Below are positions 7,249-9,832 of a stretch of 9,832 nucleotides of DNA, piece after piece; the first letter of the stretch is position 1, and each line of letters begins with the position of its first letter. The stretch spans positions 1-9,832 of the forward strand of contig LUZH01000246.1 of the NCBI GenBank assembly GCA_001602885.1, written 5' to 3'. Both the position numbers and the translations under genes were made by a program. A model generated the notes under the pieces. The model did not search any database and had not been told where the DNA came from. It was given only the letters and a program-made list of their open reading frames with translations. This stretch comes from Bacteroidales bacterium Bact_16. Its GTDB lineage: Bacteria; Bacteroidota; Bacteroidia; Bacteroidales; UBA932.

Positions 7249-7284
7249 ATAAAAGCGGGCCTCGAACGGGGCCCGCTTTTATTT
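7247..7284. terminator. Bidirectional intrinsic terminator between pdxA and the nuclease gene
   Basis: A perfect 15-bp inverted repeat pairs 7247-7261 (AAATAAAAGCGGGCC) with 7270-7284 around an 8-nt loop (TCGAACGG). The core is GC-rich, and the A-rich left and T-rich right flanks provide a U tract in either direction. The pdxA stop (7246-7248) and the stop of the leftward nuclease frame (7284-7286) sit at the two ends of the stem, so the hairpin serves both convergent genes. Confidence 0.9.
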
Positions 7285-8378
7285 TACCAGAGCGATGCGC
7301 TCTGCCGCTCGGCGGCATCCTGCAGGTCAGGCGGCACGTTGGCGAAGAAGTCGAACCCCGCCCGCTCCTCGATCGCGTCGATCGTCGTGCGGAACTTGGC
7401 GTCGTTGTACTGCTCGCCCTTGTGGGTCTCGTTGGTGAACACGTACGCGACGCCCTTCGCGGCCGTCATCGCACCACTCCCGTCGAAGGAGCACTTCATC
7501 AGGAGCTTGTAGAAATGGCTCGGGATGGGCACGCCGCTCACCGTCTTCGAATTCTCATACAGCACGCCGACCACGACGTAGAGCGTGTCGCGGCCCGAAG
7601 GGGCGTTGCCCTTGACCGACTGCTCCAGGCTGTTCCAGACACCGTCGTTGAAGCCGGTCTGGTACTGGGGAGCCTGGTTGGTGTGGTAGAAGGTCGCCTT
7701 GTTGGCGTCCGTGCTGGCCTGGCGGTAGTTGGAAGCCACGAAATGGCCGCGGCTGTAGCCCGACACGCCGCCCTGCTGCCAGGACGAAGGGATGGCCGGG
7801 TCGTTCTTCCAGCCGTCGTTGCGGCCCACGCCGTTGTCCGGGTAGGCGTCCTTGTGCATCACGAAGGCGCTCCAGAGCGGGGCCATCTTGTTGCCGTCCA
7901 CCAGGCAGGTGTAGTTGCGTACGGTCTTGCTGCCGGACCTGTAGGTGTGCGTGACCACCTTCTGCATCGCGTTCGCCGTCTCGTGGTTGTACCACTTGTA
8001 GCCGTAACCGCTGAGTTCGTCGCCCGAGCCGTAGGTCGTGCCGGCCTTCAGGGAGATGGCCGGGATCTCGTAGCCGGACAGATAGGGCCGGTAGCCCCCC
8101 TGCCCCGCCGACGAGGCGGTCGTGAAGGACTTGACGGCGCCCTTGTATTCTTTGAGCTGACCGCCGTCCAGAACCTCTACATAAGCTTGATAGTAGTAGG
8201 TCGTGGAGGCCTCCAGGCTCGACAGGGTCGAGCTGAAGGTCTCCGCGGCGTTGGCGGAGCTGTTCAGGTGCGTCTGGTTCGAGAGTGCGGTGGACGACGT
8301 GCCCCAATAGAAGCCGTAGTCCCGCACATCGGACATGTTGGTGAAGCTACCGGAGAGGACTGCACTGGCGTTGGTCAC
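7284..8378 (-). CDS. Fibronectin-like domain plus DNA/RNA non-specific endonuclease (downstream half of a split gene)
   Basis: Numbered from the GTG at 8378 (364 residues). Residues 1-87 are a fibronectin III-like domain of the Bacteroidales kind (YGFYWGTSS, LEASTTYYYQAYVE, VKSFTT). Residues about 105-348 are a NucA/Serratia-type endonuclease: YSRGHFVAS with the catalytic H212, TNQAPQ with the likely Mg ligand N234, FNDGVWNSLE at 243-252 and AIEERAGFDFF at 335-345. The usual DRGH is SRGH here. Such enzymes cut DNA and RNA without sequence preference, usually outside the cytoplasm. This frame has no signal peptide. The GTG is not a convincing start, because the frame stays open to 8432 and reads a Gly-rich linker (LGGSGGTDPTVTTG) directly behind the in-frame TGA of the upstream domains. 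The first in-frame ATG (8336) would cut the fibronectin domain. It is best read as the 3' part of one surface nuclease gene: either a remnant, a sequence error or translated by readthrough. Confidence 0.8.
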   Translation of the reverse strand: MTNASAVLSGSFTNMSDVRDYGFYWGTSSTALSNQTHLNSSANAAETFSSTLSSLEASTTYYYQAYVEVLDGGQLKEYKGAVKSFTTASSAGQGGYRPYLSGYEIPAISLKAGTTYGSGDELSGYGYKWYNHETANAMQKVVTHTYRSGSKTVRNYTCLVDGNKMAPLWSAFVMHKDAYPDNGVGRNDGWKNDPAIPSSWQQGGVSGYSRGHFVASNYRQASTDANKATFYHTNQAPQYQTGFNDGVWNSLEQSVKGNAPSGRDTLYVVVGVLYENSKTVSGVPIPSHFYKLLMKCSFDGSGAMTAAKGVAYVFTNETHKGEQYNDAKFRTTIDAIEERAGFDFFANVPPDLQDAAERQSASLW

Positions 8379-8432
8379 GGAGCTGGCCGCTCCCGTCGTG
8401 ACTGTCGGGTCAGTGCCTCCGGACCCACCCAG

Positions 8433-8435
8433 TCA
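8433..8435 (-). other. In-frame TGA splitting the surface protein from its nuclease domain
   Basis: The minus strand reads TAC TAC TGA CTG GGT GGG TCC GGA. Reading through gives YY-stop-LGGSGGTDPTVTTG, then the fibronectin domain, without frame change. The paralogous linker upstream in the same protein reads YYGEGGGTG, so a Gly codon GGA turned TGA by one base is a simple origin. TGA is a genuine stop elsewhere in the window (rfbB), and Trp is encoded by TGG, so recoding of TGA is not general. TGA followed by C is a context known to be leaky. Confidence 0.75.
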
Positions 8436-9832
8436 GTAGTATACCTTGATCTCGTCGATATAGGTGGCACCACCCTCGACGATCAGTTTGAACTGCTTGA
8501 CGCTGCTGCCTTCGGCGAAGTTGATCGTCACCTTGGCGCCCTTGTCCATGCCGGTGCGGACGCAGCCATACTCGTTGGCCCACTCCGTTTCGCCATACAG
8601 GATATCCTTGCCGTTCGACTGCCCGGTCGGAAGCACCGTCTCGGGCGGCACGGCGTGCAGCGTGCGGTCGGCAAGCGTGACGGACGCGTCGCTGGTAATC
8701 GTCACCTCCACGCTCTTGATCGCGGACGTGAAGGTCGGAGAAGTGATGTACGCGCCCTTCTTGTTGCGGAGCTGCAGGTATTTCACGCCGTTCGCGTGCT
8801 TGGCGAAATTGCCCGTCCAGGTGCCGGAGGCGCTGGAGATGGTGCCGTCCCGGTAGGAGGGATTGTCACCCGTAATCTCAGCGTCCACGGTAGCAGCCTG
8901 GATCTCGGCGAGGGTCAGCACGGCGGAGTCGCCGCCCGTGCCACCGCCGCCGGCGGTGACCGTCACGGAGACGGTCTTGGAGGCGGCCGTGAAGGCGCCC
9001 TCGACCGCGGCGACGGCCACGGTGATCGTGGCGGTGCCGGCGGCAAGGGCGGTGACCTTACCGTTGGCGTCGACCGTCGCGACGGAGGCTTTGTCGACGC
9101 TGAAGGTCGGCGTGGCCGTGGAGTTGGTGGTGGCGGTGAGCGTCGCGGTCTCGCCGGCCGTCAGGTTCAGCGAAGCCGGGCTGACGGTCAGCGTGGCCGT
9201 CGTCGGCTGGTTGCCCGTGCCGCCGCCTTCGCCGTAGTAGGCGACGACCTTCTGCAGGCGCCAGTGGCCGGTGCCCGTGGCACGGGTCAGTTTCACGGAC
9301 TTGGCCGAACCGGTCCAGGTCTGCGTGGCGAGGTCGTAGGAGCCCGAATCCACGCTGCCGAAGGTAGCTTCATCCGGGATGAAGGTCTTGACCGTCTCGC
9401 CGTCCTTCTGCTCGGTCGTGTCGAAAGTGTATTCGATCTTGACAATCGTCTGCTCGGAAGAGACCGTCACCCAGCCGTCGCCGTAGATGCGCATGCCGGA
9501 GCCGGTCGTATAGTACTTGCCGTCATTGCTGCCGGCGCCGAACTGCACGGACATATTGCCCTGCACGAACGGATCCTTGTACTGCGTGCCGTTCTCCAGG
9601 TTGAGGTCGGCGAAGACGATCGTGTCGCTGGTGGGTGCGGGCGGGACATCGATGCCCTCCACCTTGATGGGGAGCTCGAAGGTCTGGGCCGCATAGTCGG
9701 TCTTGGTGTAGGCCGGGGTGGAGATGGTCACCGTGGCCGTGCCGTTGCTCTTCGGGGTGATCAGGACGGCGCCGTCCTTGACCTCCGCCGTGGCGACGGC
9801 GGTGTCGCTGGACGTGGCCGTGACCTTGGCGC
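8433..9832 (-). CDS. Ig-like multidomain surface protein, upstream half of the split nuclease gene (5' end outside window)
   Basis: The frame is open to the right window edge (465 residues visible). The GTG at 9731 is internal, since 33 codons before it continue an Ig-like strand pattern (AKVTATSSDTAVATAEVKDG). Numbered from 9731: about 36-166 is a beta-sandwich module that ends WRLQKVVAYY; 167-177 is a Gly-rich linker; 178-258 is a BIG2-type bacterial Ig-like domain (LTVSPASLNLTAGETATLT, VATVDANGKVTALAAGTATIT); 259-268 is a second Gly linker; about 270-432 is another beta-sandwich that ends YIDEIKVYY directly at the TGA. Composition is rich in Thr, Gly and Ala and poor in Cys, as in secreted proteins. 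Both non-BIG2 modules end in a hydrophobic-x-YY strand followed by a Gly linker, suggesting duplication. I infer a spacer or binding function on the cell surface; the ligand is unknown. The signal peptide or lipobox must be outside the window. Confidence 0.82.
   Translation of the reverse strand, partial: AKVTATSSDTAVATAEVKDGAVLITPKSNGTATVTISTPAYTKTDYAAQTFELPIKVEGIDVPPAPTSDTIVFADLNLENGTQYKDPFVQGNMSVQFGAGSNDGKYYTTGSGMRIYGDGWVTVSSEQTIVKIEYTFDTTEQKDGETVKTFIPDEATFGSVDSGSYDLATQTWTGSAKSVKLTRATGTGHWRLQKVVAYYGEGGGTGNQPTTATLTVSPASLNLTAGETATLTATTNSTATPTFSVDKASVATVDANGKVTALAAGTATITVAVAAVEGAFTAASKTVSVTVTAGGGGTGGDSAVLTLAEIQAATVDAEITGDNPSYRDGTISSASGTWTGNFAKHANGVKYLQLRNKKGAYITSPTFTSAIKSVEVTITSDASVTLADRTLHAVPPETVLPTGQSNGKDILYGETEWANEYGCVRTGMDKGAKVTINFAEGSSVKQFKLIVEGGATYIDEIKVYY

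Noticed and set aside
8433..8435. Reassignment of TGA to Trp or Gly in this organism
   Set aside because: rfbB ends in TGA at the expected family length, and Trp is encoded by TGG throughout, so a general recoding is not supported.
8464..9237. Open frames on the plus strand opposite the Ig-like protein (8464-8856 and 8863-9237)
   Set aside because: They are Ala/Val/Ser-rich mirror images of a Thr/Gly/Ala-rich repeat protein and lack any initiation or domain signal.

Overview
The window comes from a GC-rich member of the Bacteroidota, most likely the Bacteroidales. Three things point there: promoter boxes of the TAnnTTTG type in the AT-rich gaps, a PdxA of the 'GDSNGIGYE' type, and large surface proteins built from Ig-like and fibronectin-like domains joined by Gly/Thr-rich linkers. 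Coding sequence is strongly GC-rich with G/C third positions, so nearly every gene casts long spurious ORFs on the other strand. The genus cannot be told from the sequence.

Layout from left to right. (1) Positions 1-803 (+) hold the 3' end of a secreted Bacteroidales protein of the so-called xanthan lyase/golvesin-domain group. (2) Positions 800-5632 (-) hold a four-gene envelope polysaccharide operon, read right to left: rfbB (dTDP-glucose 4,6-dehydratase), a periplasmic PAP2 phosphatase starting inside the rfbB stop (ATGA overlap), a membrane-anchored CapD/WbpM/PglF-type UDP-HexNAc 4,6-dehydratase, and a UDP-glucuronate 4-epimerase-like enzyme. Together they make activated 6-deoxy and uronic sugars, and probably recycle or trim a lipid phosphate, for a surface glycan or protein glycan. 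(3) A short AT-rich gap at 5633-5699 carries two interlocked divergent promoters, one for the polysaccharide operon and one for (4) rnhA-pdxA (+, 5700-7248), two housekeeping genes 4 nt apart. (5) A long bidirectional hairpin at 7247-7284 closes pdxA and the convergent leftward gene. (6) Positions 7284-9832 (-) encode a surface protein with Ig-like domains followed, in the same reading frame, by a fibronectin-like domain and a DNA/RNA non-specific (NucA-type) endonuclease. A single TGA at 8433-8435 splits the two halves inside a Gly-rich linker.

The most notable observation is that split. Frame, linker pattern and domain logic all say that the nuclease and the upstream domains were one protein. 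The TGA is therefore a nonsense mutation, a sequence error or a readthrough site. The nuclease half alone has no signal peptide, no convincing start codon and no visible promoter. No CRISPR array, tRNA, rRNA or insertion sequence was seen, and no gene-free stretch exceeds about 80 bases.
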